From: Silene conica
Taxonomy: Eukaryota; Streptophyta; Magnoliopsida; Caryophyllales; Caryophyllaceae
Assembly: GCA_029255685.2 (NCBI GenBank)
Contig: CM055318.2
Coordinates: forward strand, 4,035,001 to 4,099,000
Reading direction: 5' to 3'
Length of the DNA stretch: 64,000 bases
In this document: positions 32,929 through 45,130 of the stretch, one piece after another
How positions within the stretch are numbered: the first letter of the stretch is position 1
Layout of the letters: each line of letters begins with the position of its first letter
Notes under the pieces: generated by a model
What the model was told of the DNA's origin: nothing
The model's database searches: none
Seen by the model: only the letters and a program-made list of their open reading frames with translations
Position numbers and translations under genes: made by a program

Positions 32929-35885
32929 ATGAAGATTGACACAAGTGGTCTTGAATCAACTGCTCCACTTGTTGGAGCTAGACATGTTCTTTTTGATGGC
33001 TTGCAGATGACCCCTTCATTTGATCTTCCTTCTTTTGATCATCCAAACAGTTCGAACGTGTGTGATTCCTTTGCCTTGTCTATCTATTAGTAGTTTAGTA
33101 CACTATTTTTGTGCGAAGTAGTTAGAGTAATCATGGTACTTTCCATCAATAAGTTTTTGTACCTTCTCCCTGCAGTTTGATGAATTTCAGAAAAAGGCAG
33201 TAGAGATGGTGAAGCCAGCTAAGGGGACTACGACGCTTGCTTTTATTTTCAAACATGGTGTCATTGTTGCCGCTGATTCACGGGCCAGCATCGGCGCCTA
33301 CATATGTATGTTTGAAAAATAACCCAGCCTTATAATTTATGAAATGCACTCTTTTATTTCCCAAATTTCAATCGATTGCTTTTACTTGTATGTTAACCTT
33401 GACAAGATGAGTTGATAATGATGGTGATGATGATGATATTGTGCTTGGGTTCTGGACCCTTTAAAGTACAATGATTATGCTCTACAGATTTTTGATTTTC
33501 CCCAGAAGAATTGGCTTTGTTGTTTTCCTTTCGTTTTTCTGGGTCTAAGATTTAGTCATTCATGAGTACAGTCCTCTCTATTTGCAATTTGAACTTTGAA
33601 GTGTTTTTCATGCTTCTTTTATGGAAATATTTGCAGCATCCCAATCTGTTAAAAAGATAATAGAAATCAATCCTTATATGCTTGGCACGATGGCTGGTGG
33701 TGCTGCTGACTGCCAGTTTTGGCATCGCAATTTGGGCATCAAGGTAAACACAAATCATATCCATCTCATTTTGGGTATAGAGTTACATTTAATTAAGTTG
33801 ACTTGTGCTCATGTGCCGTCTCATTTTGGGATTTTATCATTGTTGCTCCCCTAATGCTTTGTTCTACAACATCTACCCCTCGGCCCTCACTAGTCATCTT
33901 TAAGTTTTTGTTTGCGATCCTCTTTGCTTTGAGGGTGTGATACACACTGACTAGTTATGCTCTTTCTTTGATCAATAGTGTCGGCTGCACGAACTAGCGA
34001 CCAAGCGAAGAATTTCTGTCACGGGTGCTTCCAAATTATTAGCAAATATACTGTATAGTTACAGGGGTATGCGCCTATCAGTGGGTACTATGATTGCTGG
34101 ATGGGATGAAACGGTAAAATCAGAACTCTTTATTCACAGCGGCGGCTGTTCTATGTTTTGAACATGCTTAACAGTGTATTTAAACGTTGATTTTAGGGGC
34201 CTGGTCTGTACTATGTAGACAGTGAGGGAGGAAGGCTCAAAGGAATGCGTTTCTCTGTTGGATCTGGTTCACCATATGCTTACGGCGTGCTTGATAACGA
34301 GTTAGTCTCTATTTCTTTGATTCTGTTTTCTTATTACTAGAAGAAAGCTGTAAGGTTCGTAGAAGTTAGATGTAGTTAAGCTTCGATAGACTTTGAATTT
34401 TCAATTACGGCTATGGTCTATCACTCTATCTGTGTATATCCAGACACTGCGAATTTCAAGTGACCTACAATTAGTGCTTTTCTTTTGAGAATTTCACCAG
34501 AATCGTGATTGAATTTATAGGGTTCAGTATCACATAATCACACTTTTAGAGTGTTCTTTTCTGTGTTTTGAAGGCCTAGTGGTGCCGGGAACAGTGTCCA
34601 TTTTATTTTTTTTATTAGTGTGAGTCCTTGTTGATAGGACTGTAAATGATCTGAGCCGGCTCGTAGAGCCCTCGGAATCAACTCGGTCAAAGCTCGGCTC
34701 GAACTCGGTCAAAACTAATTCCGAGCCGATTTTGAATCGGGATGGACCAAATCCGAGCCAATTCCGAGCTTAGTAGAGCTCGAAATCGGAAGTTCGGTTA
34801 GGCTCGTTTTATCTAATAAAATGTCACTTTAACATTTATAATCATATGTTTCTTATATATAATAAATATTTTATATTTGCATTTGTATTAAAATATATTT
34901 ATTTTTATTTTGACTTACAAGTTCAAAAAAAGTAAAGAAACAAATTATTTAACCGAACTCGAATAAAGCTCGAGTTGAGCTCGAGCCTAATCTAAGCTGA
35001 TTCAGAGCTTTGATTTTTTAAGCTCGGATAATTCTGAGCCGATTCCGAGCTCAAGCTTAAGCTTCTGAGCCGATTCTAAGCCCAACTATGCTCGAACTCA
35101 AATCGGCTCAGTTACACCCTACTTGTTGATGAGGAAAGTTTCTATTGGATCGAGTAGGGTGTGTTTTTTCTTTTACTCTTCTCCATTCATATATCACTAG
35201 ACTAAAGTCAATTAAGTTTGCACTTACAGATTTGTAGATACTGTCTGGTAGGTCGTTTTGGGGTAAATGATTAGATTAACTCAAACCCGATTTGAATATT
35301 TCCTTATGTTTGCAGGTATCGGTTTGATATGACAGTGGAGGAAGCTGCTGAGTTAGCTAGACGATCCATCTATGGCGCCACTTTCCGTGATGCAGCTAGT
35401 GGTGGAGTTGCTAGCGGTATGGTCTCTCTAATAAACTTAATCTATCATGGTATCAGAGCTAGTGTGACCGAAGGTCACGGGTTCAAATCCTGGGAACCTC
35501 AAAATCCCTCGAAAACTCACGAAGTGGAAACCCGCACACGGTATGGAGGAGCCTGTGCAAACTAACCACTCTTCAAGCCCAATGGGCATTCGAGTGAGGG
35601 AGCGTACCATCACCTTAAGGTTTTGGTTGAGATGGTTCATCTATCACGTAACTCAATAACAGTGCACCCATAATAACCTGAATCTGTAATTCCACGACCT
35701 GAATGTCGCATTTGCTAAGTCTAGTCGAATGTGCCTGATTATGTTTGTTACGCTGTGCAGTCTACCATGTAGGGCCTGATGGATGGAAGAAGCTCTCAGG
35801 TGATGATGTAGGTGAACTTCACTACAAATATTACCCAGTTGTGCCAACAGTGGAGCAGGAGATGGCGGAAGTTGGCGCAGCTTAA
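32929..35885 (+). CDS. PBE1: 20S proteasome subunit beta type-5 (PBE)
   Basis: Seven coding exons, all GT-AG: 32929-33057, 33176-33305, 33637-33743, 33979-34113, 34197-34300, 35316-35416 and 35761-35885, giving 276 residues. A non-coding first exon ends at 31851 and joins at 32920, nine bases before the ATG. The propeptide is residues 1-60. The site AKG-TTTLAF places the catalytic threonine at residue 61, freed by self-cleavage. VAADSRAS and the [20 protein letters not shown] stretch are the conserved core. This is the chymotrypsin-like active subunit of the 20S core, in cytosol and nucleus. An AATAAA at 36086-36091, 200 bases past the stop, is the likely poly(A) signal. Intron 34301-35315 carries a hAT-type MITE and intron 35417-35760 a SINE. 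Intact and near-certain. PBE1 and PBE2 cannot be told apart. Confidence 0.98.
34635..35121. mobile_element. hAT-type MITE rich in GAGCTCG, in a PBE intron
   Basis: It starts TAGGACTGTAAATGA and ends CAGTTACACCCTA, imperfect inverted ends. The flanking CTTGTTGA is identical at 34627-34634 and 35122-35129, an 8-bp hAT-type duplication. The body is packed with GAGCTCG, GAGCCG and GCTCGA words on both sides of an AT-rich centre. It makes up almost half of the largest PBE intron. A relative lies at 59954-60501. Confidence 0.85.
35448..35638 (+). mobile_element. tRNA-related SINE in the last PBE intron
   Basis: ATCTATCA occurs at 35440-35447 and 35639-35646. The 191-bp body begins TGGTATCAGAGCTAGTG and has a B box GGGTTCAAATCC (about 35479-35490), then a unique tail. 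TGGTATCAGAGC matches the 3' end region of initiator Met-tRNA, so the head may derive from that tRNA or from a primer-binding site. The right end lacks a clear A-run. The element and flanks leave the splice sites untouched. Confidence 0.65.
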
Positions 35886-36189
35886 GAGTCCTGTTCTGGA
35901 CTTCTGGAATCTGGATATGCTCATCTCCGATCTCAACCACATCCTGATGGGCTGCCGGTTTCCGTTCATGTGCTAAAAAACAGTGGTATTACAGTATAGT
36001 TTAAACTGTCTAAATTAGTCCAGAATCGAGACGGGTTTAACTAGTACTCCTTCTGTGTTATTTGTAAGTGTAACCAGTGTTATCAAATAAAGCATTCTTG
36101 AAAACATTCGAAAGCTGTCAATTAAATGCCCTTTCTCTCTATATTGTTGTCTCCTATAGTTTCGGAATGTTTACCCAACCCCAATTCTC

Positions 36190-36345
36190 ACTAAAGACGG
36201 ATACTATCCGTTATAAGGTAAACACTAAACACGGATTATATCTTTCTCATATTATGCTACTGACATATTCACGAGGTGATTCATTTCCCTCCACTTACCC
36301 TCCCACTTGCTTTATTGTGAGAGAATATATCCGTCTTCGTTGAGA
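36190..36345. repeat. MITE-like AGACGGATA...TATCCGTCT segment
   Basis: AAGACGGATACTATCCG at the left pairs with GAATATATCCGTCTTCG at the right, around a CTCCACTTACCCTCCCACTT core. It belongs to the CACGGATAG...CCGTCTT family that recurs at about 55440, 58450 and 62650. The rest of 36092-37290 is AT-rich, without a supportable gene. Confidence 0.5.
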
Positions 36346-37467
36346 CTCGAGACTCTTTGTTTAGTAATACTCATTTTCCACAAAGGTATTAGTTCAAAAG
36401 TTAGTTCACTTAGGATTAAATGTTGTACAAGTTCTAAAAAACCGACTTAAACTCCTTTAATATGTATCAACATGTTTTTTATTCAACTTCTTAACGAGTT
36501 ATATGGTTAAGAATTAATCGAGTCCAAAATTTATAATTTCTCAATGTTATCTAATATCTATATAACACTATTTATCCATCAAATTAATAATTCCTAGCTA
36601 CGGAGGAGTATATAGCAAACGGATTGTTTATGAAAAGTGTCTTTTTTTTGTTTGTTCACGGAAAACTTTTTTTCACAAATAGGACTATACATGCAGATGT
36701 GTATATGAGCATTGTACATCTAATATAAATTTGATTGAGCTTATATGTAATTTTTTTCGAGCTTTTTAACAATTTTTTTTTGCACTATAATTTTTTAGCG
36801 ATAAAATTAAAATCTCAGGGTTTTATATGTATTATTTTTGAGTTTTAATATAATGTTTTGATTTACAAGTTTTTTATAAAATTGCACAAGTTCAAATTCT
36901 TTGTTATAAAGCTCGAAATTTATACCCCTCATGTATCCATTTGGTTGTATAATCCTTTAATTGATTTTTCTTTTCTTTCTTAATTGGTTTTTTTTTTCTT
37001 TTTTCTAGTTATTAATTTGTTAGTCGGTATGTCATTTAAATGTTGTTAAAACATTCTCAAAAGTAAGCAAATAACGAGAACGTACCAGATTGTGTGATAA
37101 ACATACACTGATATGTGAAATTGTGACAATCATGATTAGTAGTACATCTCACTATTACACTCTCAATCCTGTTGATATCTCCCGCCCCCAATTCAATTTC
37201 AATTTCTTGATCTAGGGTTTGAAATCCCAATTCGCCTGGGTTTACGCTATCGAATAACATCTTTAAATGTCGGAATTCTTCAAATAAGCTCATTCATTTT
37301 CTCTGAATTCTTAAGGTATACTCTCCTCTCATCTACCTTTGTCTAATTCTGATCATCTTTCTTCTGATTTAATCCGTTTTTCCGCAATCTACATTATTCT
37401 GTATTTTTGCTTGCTTATATTTGCAGGAACTTTTGACAAATTTCAGGACGAAAGGAGACTATTAATT

Positions 37468-39356
37468 ATGGTAATTGCACATTTCAGCTGCCAATTACTT
37501 TTTCTATTCCAATGCTGCTTGATTTGATTGTATACGTTTATCAAAATACGTGACGGATTTTATAAAAAAAATGTATATAATCAAATTGAACAATTAGGAG
37601 GTATTCCGTATTTAGTTTTATTATTTTAAAGTGGGGTGCTGATGGAAATTTGATTTGGGAAAATGCAGTCAGCATTGTTCAATTTTCACTCATTTTTGAC
37701 AGTGGTGTTGTTAGCTATCTGTACCTGTACTTACATGAAGATGCATTTTCCTGCCATTCTTGAGCAGAGAACTGGGTATTTCTCTCTTATTTTTTCTGTA
37801 ACATATTTATGTATTTGCTGTTGATGGTACACATATCGAGTTTACTTGCTGGTGGAATACCAATGCCTGTCGAGATTCGAGTATAGAATGCTGATTGATA
37901 TGTGTTAGATCCATCTTTGATTTTGTGGATTGATCGGGGTTTGTTTTAAGTTGTACTCCGTATATTGTTTGGTATGTTGGATTGGGGTGGAGGTGTGTAT
38001 GATGAACTTATGCGTCTTTGCATTCATGACCTTAATGTAGCTAGCTGTATCATCGAATTGTGAATCGGGTCATTCCTCGAACGAATTTTCATTAGTGGGT
38101 CATCTGAGAAATAGTAGTCGCTCTCCGTTGTCAACAGTCATAGAAAGAATATACGTATGATCTATTCCTACCCTGCTATAACCGAGTGCTTTTAAGGGAC
38201 AAACTTAGCCGTTAAGCTTGGTCAATGTGTGACTTAGCTGTTTTGGGCATGTCAGGCTGCAAGGGTATGTAAACAAAACAACCTTTCTGTGCTTCAAATG
38301 TGCTGGACCCAATTTCTTGACCTTGTTGTCTATGTCCTTTATTGTCGTAGATAGGTAATTTATTGGACCACAAGGAGTCACATGACTCACATTATTATGA
38401 ACTCAGACCCTGCATGAGTCTTTTTGGGCTGGATGGTGCCACCTCTTACCGGTGAAATAGATTTTATACTGACCGAAATATGATTTCAGAAGTGTATGTT
38501 GGTTTCCCTTTACTAATTTGACCTTGTTAATTGTGATCACTGATAACCTGACCTAGTTTATGTTAGTTGGAAATTATTTCTTCCTTATAACACACTTCTC
38601 TTAGCCTTACTCCGTAAGTCCGTAGTATTAGTTGTCTATCACTTATTGGAAACCATCAGTTATTTCTGCTGTGTTGCTGGAAAATGGTAGTCAATATTCT
38701 GCAAACTTCATTTGGTGTTGGGTTCACGGTTATCTAGTACGGACTATGTAAGTGAACCTTTTAAGATGGGTAAAAATTTGATAATGGACAGAAGTAAAAA
38801 AGGGGTGAGGATAAGACATCCTATTCTCTTCTAGATCTTGTATTTGAAGGGCTTGTTTCGCTTCTCACTGAAGTGGAGCACTAAATTGAATTTTACAATC
38901 CCGTGTTTTATATTCAAATCCCTTTAGAAGAAAGCTAAGCCTGATTTTGTTATCCGCATCTGTGGTTAATAGTTTTTACTAATTTCCACATTTATGATTG
39001 ATATTCTTCTCATCTTCTTTACTGTCTTGTTGGATTCTTGCAGATTTCGAGGGTTCTTCTGGAAGGCTGCTAGGATTGGTAAGCTTATCCACTTAAACTG
39101 AATACTGGTTAATACTGTTCTGATTTCATGATTTTAGCTTTTAATAGCATAGACTCGTTTGCAAAAGAACCCTTTTAATGAAGTCATAGAAAATAGACAT
39201 AATCCTGTTAAAATTTTCTACACATACGCTGAGGATAGTTTTTAAGAACAAGATGAAATTCTATCTGAGGTTGTGTTTGTTGAATCAGGTGAACGGTTGA
39301 GTCCATGGGTGGCGGTTGGATGCTTTACAATGGGTTTCTCTATAATCTTTTTCTAA
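37468..39356 (+). CDS. Kish/TMEM167 family Golgi membrane protein
   Basis: Four coding exons: 37468-37470 (only the ATG), 37669-37775, 39044-39078 and 39289-39356, giving 70 residues. A 5' UTR intron lies at 37316-37426. The protein reads SALFNFHSFLTVVLL, FPAILEQRTG, FRGFFWKAARIGERLSPWV and ends GFSIIFF, the whole length of the Kish family. It has a signal-like membrane segment at about 10-22 and a second at about 54-70. Animal relatives act in constitutive secretion at the Golgi, and the plant role is presumed similar. The start codon is chosen because the family begins MSALFNFHS and the ATG lies exactly at a GTAATT donor. The reading MQSALF from the ATG inside the acceptor would be intronic. 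The large intron 37776-39043 holds no gene. Confidence 0.96.
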
Positions 39357-40115
39357 TCGACTTCAATGTTCCTTTTATTCTTGTGGAAAGCTGTTTGTGG
39401 ACTTATGGGAGTTGGCTTTGCCCATGTTATCGTTTAAACAACCCATTTTTCTATCTGGGCTACCGAATGATATTCTGGGGAACCCGAGTTGAATAGCTAG
39501 TGATAAGTGTTAGCTCTGATTTTCACCTATATTGTTTGTATTGATACATTGATATCGACACTGTAAGTTGTTTAGGTATTTTGACACGACCAATCTCCCA
39601 GTTTAGCACAATTGCAAAGGGTACTACGCAACATTGTAAGCTTTCTTGTACAATGTTCTCGTCTTTTCTACACTCCGATTTGGCTATATGTATCGGGTAC
39701 AACGGTTAGGCCTGGTTTTTACCGTACTTTTCTTCTTTATATTATAAGTCTGGTTTATCCCTGGAACATTCACTCACACTCAAGTTGTTATACAATCTCT
39801 ATGTTAAGACGGTATTATGATATTAACTTTTATGAATAAGATTTTTAGTTTATCAACTTCAGATCACATTGTATTTGTATAAGATCATTTTCATAGTTTC
39901 GAAGTGCGTTAATAACGAGAAAAGAAGATCTTAATGTTGAATCGTGTATACATGCTTAGGTGATTAAACAAAGAAAACACTTGTCAATGCTGTTTCTTTA
40001 ACATGGCAAACTATATTGTTACTGTAATTAAAAGATATAGAAGTAAACACTCAAGTTTGCTATGATAATTTATTTGTCTTTTTTTTTACAAACAAAATCA
40101 GATTAAAAATATAAT

Positions 40116-41842
40116 TTAACCAGCAACAGCAACATGACTTGGCCTCTTACCGCAGCTTAAGCTTCTAACCAAACTTGGTAAGCAACGCTTTACTGACTTT
40201 TTCCTTTCTATTTTAATACTATTATTAGTAGTAGTTGTTGCTGATTTCTGCTTATTTTCTATACCTACTTGTGCTGCTTTAATGCTTGTTTGGTTGTCAC
40301 TGGTAAAGCTGGTGCTGTCCTTGAATAGATCGGATAATCGTCTTCCTTGATGTTCACCATCCTTGTCCATTTGCTTTGTCGGAGAGGCATCTGCCCATAT
40401 TAATATCGATAATTCACAGGATTAGGGATGAATCAAAATAACGGTACAAACTGTAAGCGGTTCTTATACTGTTAAGTATACACACATTTTGTAGCATCCC
40501 AAGTCCCGTGAATTGGAAAAAGATACTCGTGTTACTCGTTATGTGTTGTAGTTGCCCCATAGACCGGACTAACCTCACTTGTGTTTACGAGCAGCACTCG
40601 TAATATTATGGTTGATAGAATAAGAAGTGTACTTTGTTGGTGTAAATAGTACCATCAATTTCTCCGAACACCCATCAATGCTTCCCATTTCCTCACCGTA
40701 TCACTCAGTAATGTTGGTAATTACCATCGACGCTCCCTTCTACCTCACTGTAGCAAACAAGCCGTAGGAGTATCGCATTTATAGTTTAATCTCTACCATA
40801 AGCTCATCATCACATTGAAGTATCTTATATGTGCATTAAAGAAGTGTTCAGAAGTCGTATCTATTGTAGTATGAAGGTTAAATGTTCTGTCAGAGAAGCG
40901 GGAGGTGCACCGATCCATAAATTTTGGTAGTTGAGCCTAATAACACATCCATCATGCAGAGGTTGCGGTACAGGTACATATATTCGCGTCACAGTCTTAT
41001 GCAGTTAATTAGTTATGCATCATATCTACTACAACTTAATGCACATTTGGTTTTATTGTTGTAGACAGTCTCAGGCTCTCATCTCATGCTAATTATTGCA
41101 GAGTACTTATTTTTTCGAAACCATGTAGATAAGGCTTGTGGGTTGATGATGACTTTTAGAAAAAGATTATACTCCCTAGATACCCCTATAATGACGACTG
41201 ACGACTGACGACTATCGTCACTTATATGCTCGATTTGGATTGACCCGAGGATGAAATACTGGTTGGGTAATGATCAATTGTCTAGTTTAGGACCGGAAAG
41301 ATAAAAACCGTAACATGAAGAATAACCGGAACTGAATATAGGTACGAATGTGTTAAGAGGATAGAGTAATCTTACCACCATTAACACTGAGGAAATCTTC
41401 GTCGTCCGACTCTAGCCATGCCTTTGAATCAAAAAATTGTTCTTCTTTACTACCTGTTTCAGTTTCAATACTCTGCTTAATACTAAGACAATAACATTGT
41501 TCAAGTGTTTTGTAGGTATCGGACGAACCTTACCCTTATATAAGCCATTTCGCTTTATTTCATCACAATACGGAATCAAAGAATAACAATTTTTTCCGCC
41601 CATTGAAAATCAAAACTATTTTTTTCTAGCCTAAAATTGCATCAATTAATGACAAAGTTTAAATATAGAAGAAAGGAGCAACCTCCAACTTGCCATATTG
41701 AAGTTTGAACAGGGTTGATCACCGGCTTCTCCATAGCAGCAGAAGTAGTTGTAGTCGTAGTCGTAGTAGTAGTCGTCGTGGGAGAAGGAAGAGGAGGAGG
41801 AGGAAGTTTTGGAGAACTTTTTTTAGAAACACATGAACCCAT
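40116..41842 (-). CDS. At3g27210-like N-myristoylated protein, function unknown
   Basis: Three coding exons on the minus strand: 41842-41690, 41472-41376 and 40390-40116, joined at GT-AG sites, 174 residues. The start MGSCVSKK gives Gly2 and Cys4, a myristoylation plus palmitoylation pattern for the plasma membrane. A Pro run (14-17) and an uninterrupted Thr run (22-33) follow, encoded by an ACG/ACT microsatellite at about 41745-41780. Exon 2 encodes SKEEQFFDSKAWLESDDEDF and SVNG, the signature block of the plant family that includes the uncharacterised Arabidopsis protein At3g27210. Exon 3 has RRLSDLFKDS and a basic C-terminus with SLVRSLSCGKRP. The role is unknown. The exon 1 donor is set by reading frame and is the least sure junction. 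The gene ends about 750 bp from Kish, tail to tail. Confidence 0.85.
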
Positions 41843-42139
41843 GCCTAAATACAAGAAAACCCTCTTCATATTTTTTTCATAATAAAGGAGAAAAATAAAG
41901 GAAAGAGTAAAGAAATTAGAGAATAAAAACAAAAGTAATGAAAGAAAAAATATCTATAAAAATAACTAGAAATTTGTTTGTTATTGTATATAATGTGGTT
42001 GGTTGGTTTTGGCTTTTGAAAGGAGACAAATTATTTGAGATAGCTTTATGCTAAAGAAGGGAAATAGTGGGGTGTTTATGCCATGATTGACACAACTAAA
42101 AGGCAAGGAAGAGAGGAGAGAAGGCATGAGTAGAGTCTT

Positions 42140-42720
42140 ATTAAAAAACCGTCTGTTTTGCTCGTGACGGTCATAAGTTTGCGACCTCTCACAACCCCCT
42201 CCCACTTACAAGCTTGTCTCACGTCGCAAGCTTGTGAAAGGACTTAGTCTGTCATAATGCGGATTTGTGTATTAAAAGTGGAGTTAAATGCTTCTTTATA
42301 GTATTTCAACAAGCGATCCCTCTTGAGATGAGTATATCTGTCTCGGACAGATTTTTTTATAGTCCCTATGTGGCTAGATGTTATATATTTGATCGATTTA
42401 TTATGCTGAATCGGTTTTAAGTTTAGGACAGATATGTTATGATTGACTCGGCTAAAAGATTGGAAAGAGAGAAGAGAAGGGGAGGGAGATATGTTGAGTG
42501 GTCTTGAAAGTGAAGTTAAATGCTTGATTATAGCATTTCTCAACAGTATACACGCCACATTACTATTACATGGGACCATTTCATTAGAATTTTGTTTAAA
42601 TTTCAACTTGAGACCAATTAGTAATCAGATTATGACTATTCAAGATCACCAATTCCCATTTGTGACGGAAGAACCCGTCGCAAGAGTGACGGAAGAATTC
42701 GTTGTAAACTTGTAACGGGT
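42140..42720. repeat. Fragments of the GTGACGG MITE family upstream of the At3g27210-like gene
   Basis: TCGTGACGGTCATAAGTTTG (about 42161) and GTGACGGAAGAACCCGTCGC (42662) mark two worn copies or two ends of MITEs of the same family as 20652. TGTCGCAAGCTTG-type and CTTGTAACGGGTC-type words accompany them. The intervening sequence repeats GGCTAAAAGATTGGAAAGAG/GGCAAGGAAGAGAGGAGAG (42101, 42450) as a diverged direct repeat. No gene. The stretch 42721-43330 is plain intergenic sequence. Confidence 0.45.
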
Positions 42721-43339
42721 CAAGTTTATCCATTTGAGTAGGAAAAGACAAGTTATTTGAAATTTCCCATGTTTTGTCTCATCTAACCAAGTGGGGGTAT
42801 TAACCCATTAAAATCTTATATCCGTCGTAAGAGAGACTTACTGATTTAAGATTAGAGGGATTGGATTCCTTAGGTTTTGAGTTAGGACACTTGTTGTCGA
42901 TTCTTTGTAGTTGTATCGGCTTTTACTTCTCTTATCGGGTCAAGAACCAAGTTTAATACAATAAGAACATTACATCAATATTTCATTGGCTCTCTGGCGG
43001 GGTAAGGAGAGTTCAAATGTCTACGCAATTTTACCATTGCGTAACAATATCAAAAAATATTTTCAAATGTCCAAGATGAAAATTGCATTTAAAACTAAAT
43101 CAAAGGACAACCACTTTGGAGAAAAAAATCATGAAAAAAATTTCTTAAAAATAACTGTTTCGGGTATTGGATTCCTTAAGTACAGAGTTTAGACAACATT
43201 TTCTTATATTCTCCTATTGGACAAAACAACATACATAAGTAGTGCTCTATAATTATTTTTTAAGTTGTCCATAAAGCAAGACGTAAAGAAATTTCTGAAA
43301 AAAATCTTATCAAACATCCTCGGTTACTTCTAAAAATTT

Positions 43340-45130
43340 ATGTGCTCTCTTTGTTTGATTTGAGGAACCGTTCGTGTGATTTACAGATATTTTTGTGCCG
43401 AAATCCTATAATTTCGAAAACTGTGTATAGCCGAAATCCTGTAATTTCGAAAACTGTGTATTATACACTTCAATTTGAGTCATACGGTAAGGTTGTACAG
43501 GGCCATGTTTCATTTCCTCCCGATTTTGTACCATGGGCCCAGGGTCGCTTCAAGAGTTGGCTTATCCGATTTTACACCCAAAAAACAAGTATACATCGCT
43601 TTTACACGAAATTCAATTTCCGACAAAGATTGATTTCTCGCTTACCGGCATCCTCAAATAACCATCATTGCTCCTCAAAATTTATGTAGCCTTTTAATTT
43701 GACCCAAAGAATCCTCCATTCGATTTTCAGACTTTTTTGTTCCGAGACCTTACTCTAAATTTGAGTCGTTCGTGAGGTCGTACTGGATCACGTTTCTTTT
43801 TATCCCGGTTTTTCTACCACATGTCCCGGGTCGCTTAAGAAGTTATCATATTTGATTTCAACCCCAAATGACCATTATTAATCCATTTTTTACGATTATC
43901 CGAGTTTCGCCCAAGTCTAGTTTATCGCATACCAACACCCTCAAATGGTCTCCGTTGCTTTTAAAAATTTGCGTGCCCTATTTATCTGAACCGCAGAACC
44001 GTCCATGTGATTTACAGACATTTTCGCTCCAATGCCCTCTAATCCAGAAAACCCTGTATTATATACACTTCAATTTGAGTTTTTAGGAAAGGCCTTACAG
44101 GGTTATGTGCCTTTTCCTCCCGGTTTTATTACCACATGTCCAGGGTTAATTCAAGAGTAACCTTATCCGATTTCAAACTCCAAAAACAAGTATATATCGC
44201 TTTTACACAAAATCCGATTTTCCACAAAGATTGGTTTCTTGTTTACCGGCACCCTCAAATAACCACCGTTGCCCCTGAATGCAGCCTTTTTATCAGACTC
44301 GATAAATCCTCTATGCGATTCAGAACATTTTTGTTCCGGGTACTTGGAATTTCCGAAAATCTTGTATTATACACTTCAATTTGAACCGTCGTACTAGGTC
44401 ATGTTTCTTTTTCTCCGATTTTTCTACCACGTGTCAAATTAATCCATTTTTCGCGATTACCCTAGTTTCATACGAGGGTGGTTTATCGCATAGAAGCAAC
44501 CTCACATGTCATCCATTGCTTCTGAAAATTTGTGTGCTCTCTTTGACTGACCCGACGAACCGTTCATGCGATTTACAGACATTTTCCTTCTGGGACCCTG
44601 TAATCTCGAAAATCGTCTATTATACACTTCGATTTGAGCTATTTGGGGAGTTTGTATAGGGTCAAGTTTCTTTTCCTCCCGATTTTTATACCACGTGTCC
44701 ACTCCAGGGTCACTTCAAAGGTTACCTTATTCAATTTCAAGCCTAAAAAACATTTATACATCTCTTTTGCACGAAATTCGATTTTCGACAAAGACTGGTT
44801 TCTCGCTTACCGGCACCCTCTAATAACCATCGTTGCTCCTCAAAATTTATGTGGCCTTTTTATCTGACCCAAGGAATCCTCCATTTGATTTTCGGAAATT
44901 TTTATTTCGGGACCCTGTAAACTCCGAAAATCATGTATAATACACTTTAATTTGAGCTATTTGCGAGGTCGTATTTGGTCACATTTTTTTCTCCCGATTT
45001 TTCCACCACTATTTTGGGTCGCTTCAGTAGTTGCCCTGTTTGATTTCAACCCAAATAACAATTATTTTTGTTCCGGGACCCTGTAATCTCCTCAAAAGTT
45101 GTATAACCGTTTTATCCAACTCTAATATGA
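43340..45130. repeat. Tandem array, 250-320 bp monomers, about six units
   Basis: The anchor word ACTTCAATTTGAG (and variants) recurs at about 43471, 43757, 44071, 44377, 44630 and 44948, spacing 286, 314, 306, 253 and 318. Other ordered landmarks repeat in each unit: GTGATTTACAGACATTTT, GGGACCCTGTAATCTCGAAA, CCTCCCGATTTTTACCAC, GGGTCGCTTCAAGAGTT, CACGAAATTCGATTTTCGAC, CTCGCTTACCGGCACCCTC. Units are diverged and frames are not kept, so the overlapping open frames here are not genes. A satellite-like repeat is the best reading. Inverted relatives lie at 55.8-56.9 kb. Confidence 0.8.

Noticed and set aside
37057..37293. A divergent minus-strand gene opposite Kish (78-codon frame)
   Set aside because: It overlaps the 5' UTR exon of Kish, has no recognisable family and no continuing exon was found.
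43342..44867. A run of plus-strand frames of 65-115 codons resembling one another
   Set aside because: They follow the satellite-like repeat units. Frames shift between units and no start or splice pattern is kept.
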